Assembly: GCF_018343525.1 (NCBI RefSeq)
Contig: NZ_JAGYPH010000002.1
Location: forward strand, 930,001 to 994,000
DNA: 64,000 nt
Direction: 5' to 3'
Source: Lederbergia citrea
GTDB lineage: Bacteria; Bacillota; Bacilli; Bacillales; Bacillaceae_C
The notes beneath the pieces are model-generated. The model had not been told where the DNA came from. It ran no database searches and worked only from the letters and a program-made list of their open reading frames with translations. A program made the translations under genes and the position numbers. Shown here one piece after another: positions 33,323 through 40,984 of this stretch (positions are counted from its first letter, which is position 1; each line of letters opens with the position of its first letter).

Positions 33323-33601
33323 TAGTAAATAGTCGCCTTGTGTGGTAACACATAAGTGAAAACTCGGCTTTATCGGTGAAACCTAACTCGCGTAACTTGC
33401 GATACGGCAATGCCGAGCGGTATGTGGAGTAATCCAACAGCCGTGTATCGACTTATAGGCTGCCAGGACGGCTGGTAGTACTAGGATGCGGAAATCTGCC
33501 TGAAGGTCAGGTAAATATACTTTCGCATAATACGCCGAGGGGCCTGTGCAATGCAGGTTCAAGACATAGTCAGTGCCATGACGAAAGCATGGAATAGCAC
33601 G
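33323..33601 (+). mobile_element. Group I self-splicing intron in the tmRNA T-loop
   Basis: 279 nt. P1: exon CGAU plus intron UA (33319-33324) pairs with UAGUCG (33330-33335), giving the obligatory U.G pair (33322.33332) at the 5' splice site. P2-like hairpin 33337-33356. Core strands: GTAATCCAACAGCC (Q-like, 33429-33442), CGACTTAT (R-like, 33449-33456) and AAGACATAGTC (S, 33561-33571), with GACT/AGTC forming P7. P9 hairpin CCATG/CATGG (33576-33592). The last base is G (33601). No endonuclease frame, so it should be splicing-competent but not independently mobile. Subgroup not assigned. Confidence 0.9.
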
Positions 33602-33612
33602 TCCCACCGTCT

Positions 33613-33640
33613 CCACCAAATACATATTTGGTGGTTTTTT
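33613..33640 (+). terminator. Terminator of ssrA
   Basis: CCACCAAATA / TATTTGGTGG with a 2-nt loop, then six T. The left arm contains the mature 3' CCA. Confidence 0.92.
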
Positions 33641-33702
33641 ATTTTTATAATTGAAAAAACATCTCTTCAAATAATAACTTCTTTTTTAGTTTTTCCAAGT
33701 GA

Positions 33703-34671
33703 TTATACTGTAAGAACAACTTTGCCTTGAGCGTGACCTTCCTGAAAATATTTGAATGCTTCAGATACTTCACTTAACTTATACCGCTTATCAATTACTG
33801 GTTTTACTTTGCCATCCTCAAGTAATTCTTTTACATAAATTAAATCTTTTTGGTTTGCTCTTTGTAAAAGGCTACTCATTTTCTTACTTCCAGTCATTGA
33901 AATAAAAGGCCCAAGAACTAAAGCTTGAAACAATTGGGATTCGGCTCCTCCTACATGAACAAAATTCCCATTTGGTTTTAATACACGTTTATAAGCTGAA
34001 ATGGAATGAGACCCGTTCACACCAAGAATCAAATCATAACGCTCCTCTTTTTCGGTGAAATCCTCTTTTGTATAGTCAATGATTTGGTCTGCTCCTATCG
34101 ATTGTAATATTTCTATATTTCTTGTACTACATACACCCGTTACTTCAGCCCCAAATGATTTGGCTATTTGTACGGCGAAAGTACCGACACCGCCAGATGC
34201 CCCATTAATTAAAACTTTCTTTCCCGACTTAATCTTACCTTTATTACGTAGTCCTTGTAAGGCTGTCACACTTGCCATAGGTGTGGCAGCAGCTTCTTCG
34301 AAGGAGATGTTGCTTGGCTTTAAAACTAAAGCATATTCCGGGACAGTTACATATTCAGCAAAACCACCCCAACCACAACCAGAGAGGTCGCCGAATACCT
34401 CATCACCTGGTTGGAATTGCTTAACCTCCTTGCCAACAGCTTCAACTATCCCGGCTATGTCACCACCGGGTATGGAATACTTTGGTCTCAGTAATCCGAA
34501 AGCAAAGCGAGCTAAAAACGGTTTGCCTTTTAAAAGAACCAAGTTACCAAAATTCAAAGATGCTGTATGAACTTTTACCAATACTTGATTCTCTAAAGGG
34601 GAAGGCTTTTCTATCTCTTTTAATTTAAGTACATCAGGTGAACCATATTTGTTACAAACTATAGCTTTCAT
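33703..34671 (-). CDS. Zinc-independent MDR alcohol dehydrogenase/quinone oxidoreductase family protein
   Basis: 322 aa medium-chain reductase. N-terminal GroES-like fold (MKAIVCNKYGSPDVLKLKEIEKPS), NADPH-binding VLINGASGGVGTFAVQIAKSFGAEVTGVCS, and no structural or catalytic zinc Cys cluster, as in quinone oxidoreductase and enoyl-reductase-like members. The substrate cannot be read from sequence. Single gene on the minus strand; GGGGGC precedes ATG 34671. It begins the block of redox and electrophile-response genes. Confidence 0.85.
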   Translation of the reverse strand: MKAIVCNKYGSPDVLKLKEIEKPSPLENQVLVKVHTASLNFGNLVLLKGKPFLARFAFGLLRPKYSIPGGDIAGIVEAVGKEVKQFQPGDEVFGDLSGCGWGGFAEYVTVPEYALVLKPSNISFEEAAATPMASVTALQGLRNKGKIKSGKKVLINGASGGVGTFAVQIAKSFGAEVTGVCSTRNIEILQSIGADQIIDYTKEDFTEKEERYDLILGVNGSHSISAYKRVLKPNGNFVHVGGAESQLFQALVLGPFISMTGSKKMSSLLQRANQKDLIYVKELLEDGKVKPVIDKRYKLSEVSEAFKYFQEGHAQGKVVLTV

Positions 34672-34868
34672 AAAATGCCCCCAATTATCTTAGACTTTTT
34701 TGTATTTCCAAAGACATAAAAGACCCATAACAAAAGATACTGAAGTGTTATTTTTAATGATACGGAATAAAGGATGAAAAGATTCGAAATTTATTTGTCT
34801 TTTAAATGTCAAAGAGCGTTGTTGAATTGACGTAATATTCCGGTTTTTAAAAAATATATTCACTTTCC

Positions 34869-34897
34869 TTGCAAGAGAAAAGGATTTATTATACTTT
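34869..34897 (+). promoter_or_regulatory. Possible promoter of the duplicated-domain gene
   Basis: TTGCAA (34869-34874) and TACTTT (34892-34897) with a 17-nt spacer; alternative -10 TATACT at 34890. Weak -10. Confidence 0.35.
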
Positions 34898-34938
34898 AGG
34901 GACTAATTAAGTTAAAAACTAAGATAAGGAGGCTAAAA

Positions 34939-35391
34939 ATGCCTACAAAAAATGAAAAACCCGTACTTGAAAATTTTGAAGTTGAAAAGGTGTTTGAGGG
35001 GCGCGTTCATGAGAGGCACGCATTCACTTTTAAGGTTCAGGGAGCTGAGTTTAAGGGGTATTTTCATGAGGACGAGATTCAATGGCTTCATCCTCACCCA
35101 AACCAAATAATCGATGAAAGTAAAGTGGAAACAATTGAATCAACCATATATGAATTAATGGGTAAATATGGCATTTCAAGTGGAATTAAAGATTTAAAAG
35201 TAGAAAAAGCATTCGAAGGCCGTATCCACGAACGCCAGCAATTTACTTTAAAGGTGCAAGGCGAGGAATACAAAGGATTTGTTCACCAAGGAGAAATTCA
35301 ATGGTTCCATCCTCAGCCTCAGCAAAATCTAGAAGATAATCACGTTGAATCAATTGAATCAGAAATACATGAAAAAATATCGAAACAATAA
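34939..35391 (+). CDS. Unknown protein made of two tandem copies of a ~50-residue domain
   Basis: 150 aa, cytosolic, no signal or membrane segment. Residues about 14-60 and 87-133 are clear duplicates: V-EK-FEGR-HER--FT-KVQG-E-KG--H--EIQW-HP-P. Each is followed by a VE-IES-I-E helix-like segment. Rich in His, Glu and aromatic residues. I do not recognise the family; the H-E-IQW-HP pattern could suit metal or ligand binding, but this is a guess. Strong AAGGAGG site. Monocistronic: own leader, terminator at 35489. Confidence 0.8.
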   Translation: MPTKNEKPVLENFEVEKVFEGRVHERHAFTFKVQGAEFKGYFHEDEIQWLHPHPNQIIDESKVETIESTIYELMGKYGISSGIKDLKVEKAFEGRIHERQQFTLKVQGEEYKGFVHQGEIQWFHPQPQQNLEDNHVESIESEIHEKISKQ

Positions 35392-35488
35392 GCTTAGGAA
35401 AAACGGCTCGAGTTTTATAAAAAGAAGGCCAACTACTTATGTAAGTTGTTCCGATTTTTATGGAATTCCAATAATAGTATATTAAATA

Positions 35489-35527
35489 AAAGACCAAATC
35501 GCATAGTGATTTGGTCTTTGTCTTTGT
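35489..35527 (+). terminator. Terminator after the duplicated-domain gene
   Basis: Perfect 12-bp stem AAAGACCAAATC / GATTTGGTCTTT, loop GCATAGT, T-rich tail. Confidence 0.85.
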
Positions 35528-35591
35528 TGGTATATCAACAATCTCATTGATAATCGTCCGAATTATGTTCCATTTATCATTGTCAAAATGA

Positions 35592-35615
35592 AAATATCTC
35601 GAATTCGAGATATTT
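35592..35615. promoter_or_regulatory. Perfect 24-bp palindrome, MhqR-box-like
   Basis: Core ATCTCGAATTCGAGAT flanked by AAAT/ATTT. From memory this equals the operator of B. subtilis MhqR (quinone- and catechol-sensing MarR repressor). It lies 66 nt before the marR start. Confidence 0.8.
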
Positions 35616-35636
35616 AACTTGATTTCATATCAATTG
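35616..35636. promoter_or_regulatory. MarR-type imperfect palindrome 1
   Basis: AACTTGAT-TTC-ATATCAATTG, an imperfect version of the perfect palindrome at 36141-36156 after the marR gene. Suggested autoregulatory site. Confidence 0.55.
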
Positions 35637-35680
35637 AGTGGTAAAGTGATGTCAAGGTTAGCGATGGGGAGGGTAACAAA

Positions 35681-36124
35681 ATGCGCAATAATACGCTAGG
35701 ATCTTTAATTTGGTTACGTTTAATGCGTTTTACGAACCAGAGTAACCAGCTGTCGAATGAGTTTTTAAAGCGGTTTGATTTAACAACAGCACAATTTGAT
35801 GTGCTCATGCAAATTTATGTTTATCAGCCACTCACTCAAATCGAGTTAGCTAAAAAAGTAACCGTCACGCAAGGCGGTATTTCCCGTATGCTTGCACGGC
35901 TTGAGAAAGAAGGATATATTGTACGCAAGCAAGATTGGAAAACGAAAACGATCAGTCTAACTGAGAAGGGTGAAGGGATAATAGATACGGCCATGCCAGC
36001 TCAACTTGCATTTCAATCGTCATTTTTTGAAGATGTTTTAACAAAGGAAGAAACGAAAACATTGTATACGTTGATGACACGTGTACATAAACATAGCCAA
36101 AAAAAAGAATTGCCGCCTGAGTAA
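35681..36124 (+). CDS. MarR-family transcriptional regulator
   Basis: 147 aa winged-helix protein. DNA-recognition region [47 protein letters not shown] (residues about 48-95). No Cys in the sequence, so a redox switch of the OhrR type is unlikely; a small-ligand mechanism is expected. Placed directly before two ring-cleavage dioxygenase genes and behind two palindromes. It may be a functional relative of MhqR, though I cannot confirm orthology. GGGGAGGG site. Confidence 0.9.
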   Translation: MRNNTLGSLIWLRLMRFTNQSNQLSNEFLKRFDLTTAQFDVLMQIYVYQPLTQIELAKKVTVTQGGISRMLARLEKEGYIVRKQDWKTKTISLTEKGEGIIDTAMPAQLAFQSSFFEDVLTKEETKTLYTLMTRVHKHSQKKELPPE

Positions 36125-36140
36125 TTTTTTTTACACTATC

Positions 36141-36156
36141 ACTTGATTAATCAAGT
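36141..36156. promoter_or_regulatory. Perfect 16-bp palindrome before dioxygenase 1
   Basis: ACTTGATTAATCAAGT, located between the marR stop and the dioxygenase ribosome site. Same half-site (ACTTGAT) as at 35616. Candidate MarR operator. Confidence 0.65.
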
Positions 36157-36175
36157 TAAAAAAGGAGGAACCATT

Positions 36176-37117
36176 ATGTTTAAAATCCCAGGGCATCATC
36201 ATATTTCGATGATTACAAAAAATGCTCAAGCGAATAATCAATTTTATCAAAAAGTGTTAGGTATGAGGCGAGTTAAAAAGACCGTTAACCAAGATAACCC
36301 TTCTATGTATCACTTATTTTACGGAGATTTAACGGGAAGTGCGGGTACAGAGCTATCCTTTTTTGAAATGCCGTTAGCTGGAAGAACGTATCGTGGGACA
36401 AATGCCATTACGCAAATTGGCTTACTTGTACCATCCCTTGAAAGTCTAGAGTACTGGAAAAGGCGATTTGAGCTTTTAGATGTGACGCATGGAGAATTGA
36501 CAACTTATGCAGGCCGAGCGGCACTTCCATTTGAGGATACGGAAGGGCTACGACTTATTTTACTAAATAATAATGGCGAAGAGATACCAGAATCCTGGTC
36601 AGCTTGGGAAGATTCCATCATAGGGAAAGACCATCGTATTTTAGGAATTGGCGCTGTGGAAATTACAGTGCGTTATTTGGAACGAACGGCTAGAACATTG
36701 CGGGATATATTTGGCTATGTAGAAGTAGCTCGTTCAGAAAACGAAGCCATTTATCAGTCAGTTGCAGGGCAAGCATTTGGTGAAATTGTTGTAAAGCAGC
36801 AGGAGGGGCCGAGTGAAAAGCCAGGGAAGGGAAGTATTCATCATTTAGCGATTCGTGTAAAAAACGAGGAAGAGTTACGCTATTGGGATAAAGCGGTGAA
36901 AGAACGTGGATTCCAATCATCAGGTATTGTCGATCGTTTCTACTTCCAAAGCTTATATTTCCGTGATTCCAATGGTATTTTATTTGAAATTGCGACAGAT
37001 GGACCTGGATTTACAGCGGATTCAACTATTGAGGAGTTAGGGGGGAAATTAGATTTACCACCATTTTTAGAAGAACAACGTGCTGAAATTGAAGCGAAAT
37101 TAGCACCGATCGATTAA
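36176..37117 (+). CDS. Ring-cleavage extradiol dioxygenase, MhqA/MhqO-like
   Basis: 313 aa, two glyoxalase/bleomycin-resistance (VOC) modules: residues about 1-130 (GHHHISMITKNAQANNQFYQKVLGMR) and about 150-290 (GSIHHLAIRV...LYFRDSNGILFEIATDGPGF). Metal ligands are the His of HHIS, the His of IHHLA and the Glu of LFEIATD. B. subtilis MhqA, MhqE and MhqO are homologous thiol-dependent enzymes induced by quinones and catechols. ATG 36176 with AAAAGGAGG. It is about half identical by eye to the next gene. Confidence 0.9.
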   Translation: MFKIPGHHHISMITKNAQANNQFYQKVLGMRRVKKTVNQDNPSMYHLFYGDLTGSAGTELSFFEMPLAGRTYRGTNAITQIGLLVPSLESLEYWKRRFELLDVTHGELTTYAGRAALPFEDTEGLRLILLNNNGEEIPESWSAWEDSIIGKDHRILGIGAVEITVRYLERTARTLRDIFGYVEVARSENEAIYQSVAGQAFGEIVVKQQEGPSEKPGKGSIHHLAIRVKNEEELRYWDKAVKERGFQSSGIVDRFYFQSLYFRDSNGILFEIATDGPGFTADSTIEELGGKLDLPPFLEEQRAEIEAKLAPID

Positions 37118-37238
37118 AAAGGAGGGGGTAAACAGTTGAATATGATTTTTAATAGATAGAAAATATATTAAATCATCTCTTTTTTAGACCAATACTTTGA
37201 ATTCAAAATATAATCAAAAGAACCAGGAGGAAAAAAAC

Positions 37239-38225
37239 ATGAACCATTTAAAAGGTATCCACCATGTTACTGCGATCACAAGTAGTGCTGAAAAGAACTA
37301 TGAATTTTTCACATATGTGTTAGGGATGCGATTAGTGAAAAAGACGGTAAACCAAGACGATATTCAAACATATCACTTATTCTTTGCAGATGATAAGGGA
37401 AGTGCTGGAACGGATATGACCTTCTTTGATTTCCCTGGCATTCCAAAAGGGGTGCATGGCACAAATGAAATTTCTAAAACATCATTCCGAGTACCAACAG
37501 ATGCGGCACTTGAGTATTGGGTAAAACGATTTGACCGACTTCATGTTGAACATACAGGTATAAAAGAGCAATTTGGTAAAAAGACGTTATCATTCGTTGA
37601 TTTTGATGATCAAAAATATCAGTTGATTTCCGATGAGCAAAATGAAGGGGTAGCATCAGGAACACCTTGGCAAAATGGACCAATCCCAATAGAATTTGCA
37701 ATTACAGGTTTAGGGCCGATTTTCGTGCGTATCGCAGATTTTAATTATTTTAAACAAGTTCTTGAGAAAGTAATGTTGTTTAAAGAAATTGACGCGGAAG
37801 GCGCAAATCATCTGTTTGAAGTTGGTGAAGGCGGCAACGGTGCCCATATTATTGTGGAACATAATGCAGTGTTACCAATTGCACGCCAAGGCTTTGGAAC
37901 AGTTCATCACGCTGCATTCCGCGTTGAAAATCGTGCAGTATTAGATGAATGGACAGAGCGATTAGAGGGATTTGGTTTCCAAACATCTGGTTATGTGAAT
38001 CGTCACTTCTTTGAATCGCTTTATGCACGTGTTGCACCACAAATTTTATTTGAATTTGCGACAGACGGTCCGGGCTTTATGGGTGATGAGCCATATGAAA
38101 CACTCGGTGAAAAGTTATCATTGCCAACATTTTTAGAGCCGAAACGTGAACAAATCGAAAAACTAGTTCGTCCCATTGATACAGTAAGAAGCACCATTAA
38201 ATATACGAAGGAATACGAGGTATAA
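37239..38225 (+). CDS. Ring-cleavage extradiol dioxygenase, second paralogue
   Basis: 328 aa; begins LKGIHHVTAITSSAEKNYEFFTYVLGMRLVKKTVNQDD, strongly like the upstream dioxygenase, and ends with the same PTFLEP-RE-IE--- tail plus a ~15-residue extension. Metal-ligand positions in IHHVT, VHHAAF and LFEFATDGPGF are kept. ATG 37239 has CAGGAGG upstream; the long in-frame extension is not supported. The pair probably arose by duplication and may handle different quinol or catechol adducts. Confidence 0.9.
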   Translation: MNHLKGIHHVTAITSSAEKNYEFFTYVLGMRLVKKTVNQDDIQTYHLFFADDKGSAGTDMTFFDFPGIPKGVHGTNEISKTSFRVPTDAALEYWVKRFDRLHVEHTGIKEQFGKKTLSFVDFDDQKYQLISDEQNEGVASGTPWQNGPIPIEFAITGLGPIFVRIADFNYFKQVLEKVMLFKEIDAEGANHLFEVGEGGNGAHIIVEHNAVLPIARQGFGTVHHAAFRVENRAVLDEWTERLEGFGFQTSGYVNRHFFESLYARVAPQILFEFATDGPGFMGDEPYETLGEKLSLPTFLEPKREQIEKLVRPIDTVRSTIKYTKEYEV

Positions 38226-38283
38226 TCAAGGGATCTATTATCTCCGGTCATCGACGTAAGGAGTTATTACAGCAGTATAAAAA

Positions 38284-38313
38284 AGGGACGTAGTCTGATT
38301 TAGGCTCGTCCCT
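38284..38313 (+). terminator. Weak terminator after the dioxygenases
   Basis: AGGGACG / CGTCCCT stem with a 16-nt loop; the tail CTGTCATTT is poor in T. Confidence 0.45.
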
Positions 38314-38355
38314 CTGTCATTTATTACTGCATTTCCAAATTTAAAACGTATCATT

Positions 38356-38508
38356 TTACTTGCTTGCAGCTTTCTGGGCTCCCATATAAATCCCAATCAC
38401 ATTTTCATAACCCGCCAGATGACAAGCAAGCAGAGCACCAAAACCTTCGGGTGTCGTTGCGCCAATCACGTTGCAGTTCGCTCGCCACGCTGCCTGTTGA
38501 ACGGTATC
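38356..38508 (-). pseudogene. Relic of a coding sequence (C-terminal fragment, no start)
   Basis: The minus strand reads 50 sense codons to TAA with protein-like sequence (NVIGATTPEGFGALLACHLAGYENVIGIYMG...), directly preceded by an in-frame TGA, so no start is possible. Composition and hydrophobic patterning look like a true protein tail rather than random DNA. I do not recognise the family. Probably the remnant of a gene lost by deletion near the HxlR gene. Confidence 0.5.
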
Positions 38509-38524
38509 TCAAGTTATTGATTTG

Positions 38525-38878
38525 TTAAAGTACATTACTTTCATTTTGATTATTTCTTTTCTTTTGTATGTGTGCTGTATGAGCAGTTCCCCACTCATGC
38601 ATTATATCCAAGACAGGTTTCAAGCTTTTACCATATTCCGAAATAGAGTACTCAACTTTGGGTGGAATTTGCGGATAGACGACCCTGTCAATAATATCTT
38701 CCTCTTCCAACTCCCTTAATTGTTTGGTCAACATTTTTTGAGTAATATCTGGCATTAATCTTTTTAATTCACTAAATCGTTGAGTTCCTTCATTAAATAA
38801 ATGCAGTAAAATGATCGGTTTCCATTTTCCTACTAAGATGCCTAAAGCTTCATCAACCTTACATCGTTCTGGATTCAT
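38525..38878 (-). CDS. HxlR-family transcriptional regulator
   Basis: 117 aa winged helix. MNPERCKVDEALGILVGKWKPIILLHL has the single conserved Cys near the N-terminus (Cys6) that in YodB/CatR/HypR senses quinones, diamide or hypochlorite. FSELKRLMPDITQKMLTKQLRELEEEDIIDR is the DNA-binding part. Divergent from the pirin gene; a shared operator-like repeat in the intergenic region (38897-38937) recurs before the FMN reductase gene. Likely a redox-sensing local repressor. Confidence 0.92.
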   Translation of the reverse strand: MNPERCKVDEALGILVGKWKPIILLHLFNEGTQRFSELKRLMPDITQKMLTKQLRELEEEDIIDRVVYPQIPPKVEYSISEYGKSLKPVLDIMHEWGTAHTAHIQKKRNNQNESNVL

Positions 38879-38896
38879 CTCTATAACAACTCCTTA

Positions 38897-38937
38897 TAGT
38901 ATCATTTTTTATACTATACTACTTTATAGTGCGTACT
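38897..38937. promoter_or_regulatory. 41-bp operator-like repeat, copy 1 (HxlR/pirin intergenic)
   Basis: Starts TAGTATCATTTTTTATACTA and ends TTATAGTGCGTACT; 36 of 41 positions equal copy 2 at 39914-39954. Contains TAGTAT...ATACTA dyad symmetry, as seen in HxlR-family (YodB/CatR) operators. Confidence 0.75.
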
Positions 38938-39041
38938 ACTATTTTCGTTTGGTTTAGTTCATAATAGCACATGTAGCAATTCATTACTATTCATGCTTAG
39001 TAATAGAAGCATTTTAATAAATTACAGAGGAGGAATTTGAA

Positions 39042-39879
39042 ATGAGCAACGAATATGTTTGGTCTAGAGGAATTCGAAATGTTAGAGACGTCATATATCA
39101 AGAAAACTCGCCGACCCATAAAGTAGGATTGGTTCTTGAGCCGGGTAATTGGGAAGAATTTGATCCGTTTCTATTGATGGCGGAAGATTTTTTCCAGCGG
39201 GGAACATTCGGGATGCACCCGCATCGAGGCATTGAAACAGTAACATACGTGATTGATGGGAAGCTTGAACACTTGGACAATAAAACAGGGGGAGGGGAAT
39301 TATTATCTGGAGACGTCCAATGGATGACAGCTGGTAAAGGTATTATTCATACTGAGGACCCAGCGATTGGAGAAACTGTACATTCACTGCAACTGTGGGT
39401 CAATCTTCCAAGTGATAAAAAAATGACCGAACCACGTTATCAGAATATGCGTGCACAGGATATGCCGGTTCGCCATGAAGATGGAGCAATAATACGTGTC
39501 TTTTCAGGATCTTCGAAAGGTGTCACTGCTGACACAAAAAATCATGTACCAGTTACAATGGTTCATTCTTGAACCGGGTACCACCGTTACGCAGGATCTT
39601 CCCGGTAGTTATAATGGATTCCTTTATATAATAGAAGGAGAAGGTACTTTCGGCAGTGGAAACACGAAAGGCAAGAAAGGGCAGGTTCTCTGGCTCGAGC
39701 GCGGAATAGGCGCTGAACAGAGTGAGGTGAAAATTCTCGCTAAAGAAAGACTACATGTCATGTTATATGCTGGGCAGCCTGTTGGAGAAAAAGTTGTAGC
39801 CCGTGGTCCATTTGTGATGAATTCGGAAGAAGAGATTGTACAGGCATACAAGGATTACAGAGAAGGTAAATTTGAATAA
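39042..39879 (+). pseudogene. Pirin-family protein, frameshifted
   Basis: Two frames together make one ~278-aa pirin (cupin pair). The first (39042-39572) holds the N-terminal cupin with iron-site residues GTFGMHPHRGIETVTYV and HTEDP. It stops after VPVTMVHS. The second frame, in use from about 39563 to 39879, continues FILEPGTTVTQDLPGSYNGFLYIIEG as expected. Adding one base after ATGGT (39558-39562) restores the reading. Bacterial pirins are quercetinase-like or redox-related. Either a pseudogene or a sequencing error; programmed shifting is unlikely. Regulated with the divergent HxlR gene by position. Confidence 0.85.
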
Positions 39880-39913
39880 AAAGAGACGAAATTAATAGCT
39901 AGATAGTCTCTAT

Positions 39914-39954
39914 TAGTATCTTTTTGTATACTATACCACTATAAAGTGCGTACT
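39914..39954. promoter_or_regulatory. 41-bp operator-like repeat, copy 2 (before FMN reductase)
   Basis: TAGTATCTTTTTGTATACTA ... ATAAAGTGCGTACT. Nearly identical to copy 1, 95 nt before the FMN reductase gene, implying control by the same HxlR regulator. Confidence 0.75.
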
Positions 39955-40048
39955 TCTCTATTTCTTTAATATGTATCATAATTATACTTGTAAGCCTCGA
40001 GCAAAACAAAATAAGAGTTACTACTTATAAAAAAAGGAGTTTTATATC

Positions 40049-40615
40049 ATGGCAATTAAAGTTAAAGCAATTATCGGCAGTACAAGTTCAACTTCATTCA
40101 ACCTAAAACTAGTTGAATATTTAAGGAATCAATATGCAGATCAATTAGACATTACACCCGTCTTTATTAATGACCTTGAAACTTTTTCAGTTGATATAGA
40201 TAATAATCCACCAGCAAACGTGAAAGCATTCAAAGATGATGTGAAAGATTCAGACGCTGTTTTATTTGCAGTTCCTGAATATAACTTCTCCATTCCAGGT
40301 GCATTGAAAAATGCAATCGATTGGTTGTCACGTGGTGGAGATTTTACACTTAAAGAAAAACCCGCATTTATCATAGGGTCTTCCATGGGAGTATTGGGCA
40401 GTGTTCGTGCTCAAATCCACTTAAGAGAAATTCTATCAAACCCGGCATTAGCACCTGTTTTATTGCCAGGCAACGAAGTGTATATCGGTTCAGTTCACGA
40501 AAAAATAAACGAGGCTGGAGAGCTGACTGATCAAGGTACAATTGATTTCTTGGATCAGGTCGTTAAGAAATTCATTGAATTTTATAACAAAAATAAATCA
40601 GCTGTCCTCGTTTAA
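40049..40615 (+). CDS. NADPH-dependent FMN reductase / azoreductase-like flavoprotein
   Basis: 188 aa flavodoxin-fold protein. FMN phosphate loop GSTSSTSFNLKL (residues 9-20) and the family motif VPEYNFSIPGALKNAIDWLSR. Relatives (YhdA, ChrR) reduce quinones, azo dyes or chromate by two electrons. It fits a quinone-defence regulon with the HxlR regulator. AAAAGGAG site before ATG. Confidence 0.9.
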   Translation: MAIKVKAIIGSTSSTSFNLKLVEYLRNQYADQLDITPVFINDLETFSVDIDNNPPANVKAFKDDVKDSDAVLFAVPEYNFSIPGALKNAIDWLSRGGDFTLKEKPAFIIGSSMGVLGSVRAQIHLREILSNPALAPVLLPGNEVYIGSVHEKINEAGELTDQGTIDFLDQVVKKFIEFYNKNKSAVLV

Positions 40616-40648
40616 TAAATTTTTCCTCCGAATAAAATATGGCCTTAT

Positions 40649-40984
40649 TTAGTCAGCTGGCCTTGGTCCAGCTGACTTTCCAGTACTTTCTACTGTCATG
40701 ATCGGGCGAACGGTTATATCACCATCCACACGAATTTGACAAGATAAGCGCAAACAATCTTCATACAAATTCTCATCAACGCCTTTATTTGCAAAGGCTT
40801 TTTTTTCTGTATTAGTTACCTCAAAAAAATTACCTGCTAATACTTCCACTCTACAAGTCGTACATTTTGCATTTCCCCCACAGCGATGGAGAATATTTAC
40901 GCCGTTATCTTCTAGAGCCAATACTAATCTTTTTCCTTTTTCCACTTCAAAAGTTCCTCCATCGAATACTGTTACGTTAGGCAT
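40649..40984 (-). CDS. 2Fe-2S ferredoxin (plant/adrenodoxin fold)
   Basis: 111 aa. Cluster ligands C-x5-C-x2-C (HRCGGNAKCTTCRV) and a distant Cys (RLSCQI) are present. Cytosolic electron carrier; its reductase is not adjacent. GAGGAGGG site before ATG 40984. Convergent with the FMN reductase gene. Similar short ferredoxins are common single genes in the Bacillus cereus and firmus groups. Confidence 0.9.
   Translation of the reverse strand: MPNVTVFDGGTFEVEKGKRLVLALEDNGVNILHRCGGNAKCTTCRVEVLAGNFFEVTNTEKKAFANKGVDENLYEDCLRLSCQIRVDGDITVRPIMTVESTGKSAGPRPAD

Larger units (their letters stand above)
32974..33618 (+). ncRNA. ssrA: tmRNA (ssrA) gene, split by a group I intron
   Basis: Rescues stalled ribosomes with SmpB. 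The 5' tRNA-like end GGGGACGTTACGGATTCGAC and the 3' end ACCGTCTCCACCA pair as in all tmRNAs. The tag frame is GKENNNFAFAA (33065-33097) followed by TAATAA. Exon 1 is 32974-33322 and exon 2 is 33602-33618; the mature RNA would be 366 nt, near the B. subtilis size. Joining the exons gives a perfect T-arm, GTGGG-TTCGATT-CCCAC. Unspliced RNA lacks a T-arm next to the acceptor, so it should not be charged with alanine. The final CCA is encoded and forms part of the terminator stem. Confidence 0.97.

Noticed and set aside
33216..33670. Minus-strand frames across ssrA and its intron
   Set aside because: Antisense to a structured RNA gene; no ribosome site. Also rules out a homing endonuclease on the minus strand.
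37126..37238. Eight-codon leader peptide between the two dioxygenases
   Set aside because: A short TTG-started frame after GGAGGGGG exists, but eight codons with no attenuator structure is not enough support.
39496..39879. Independent small cupin gene
   Set aside because: It is the second half of the frameshifted pirin; its apparent start lies within the first half and has no ribosome site.
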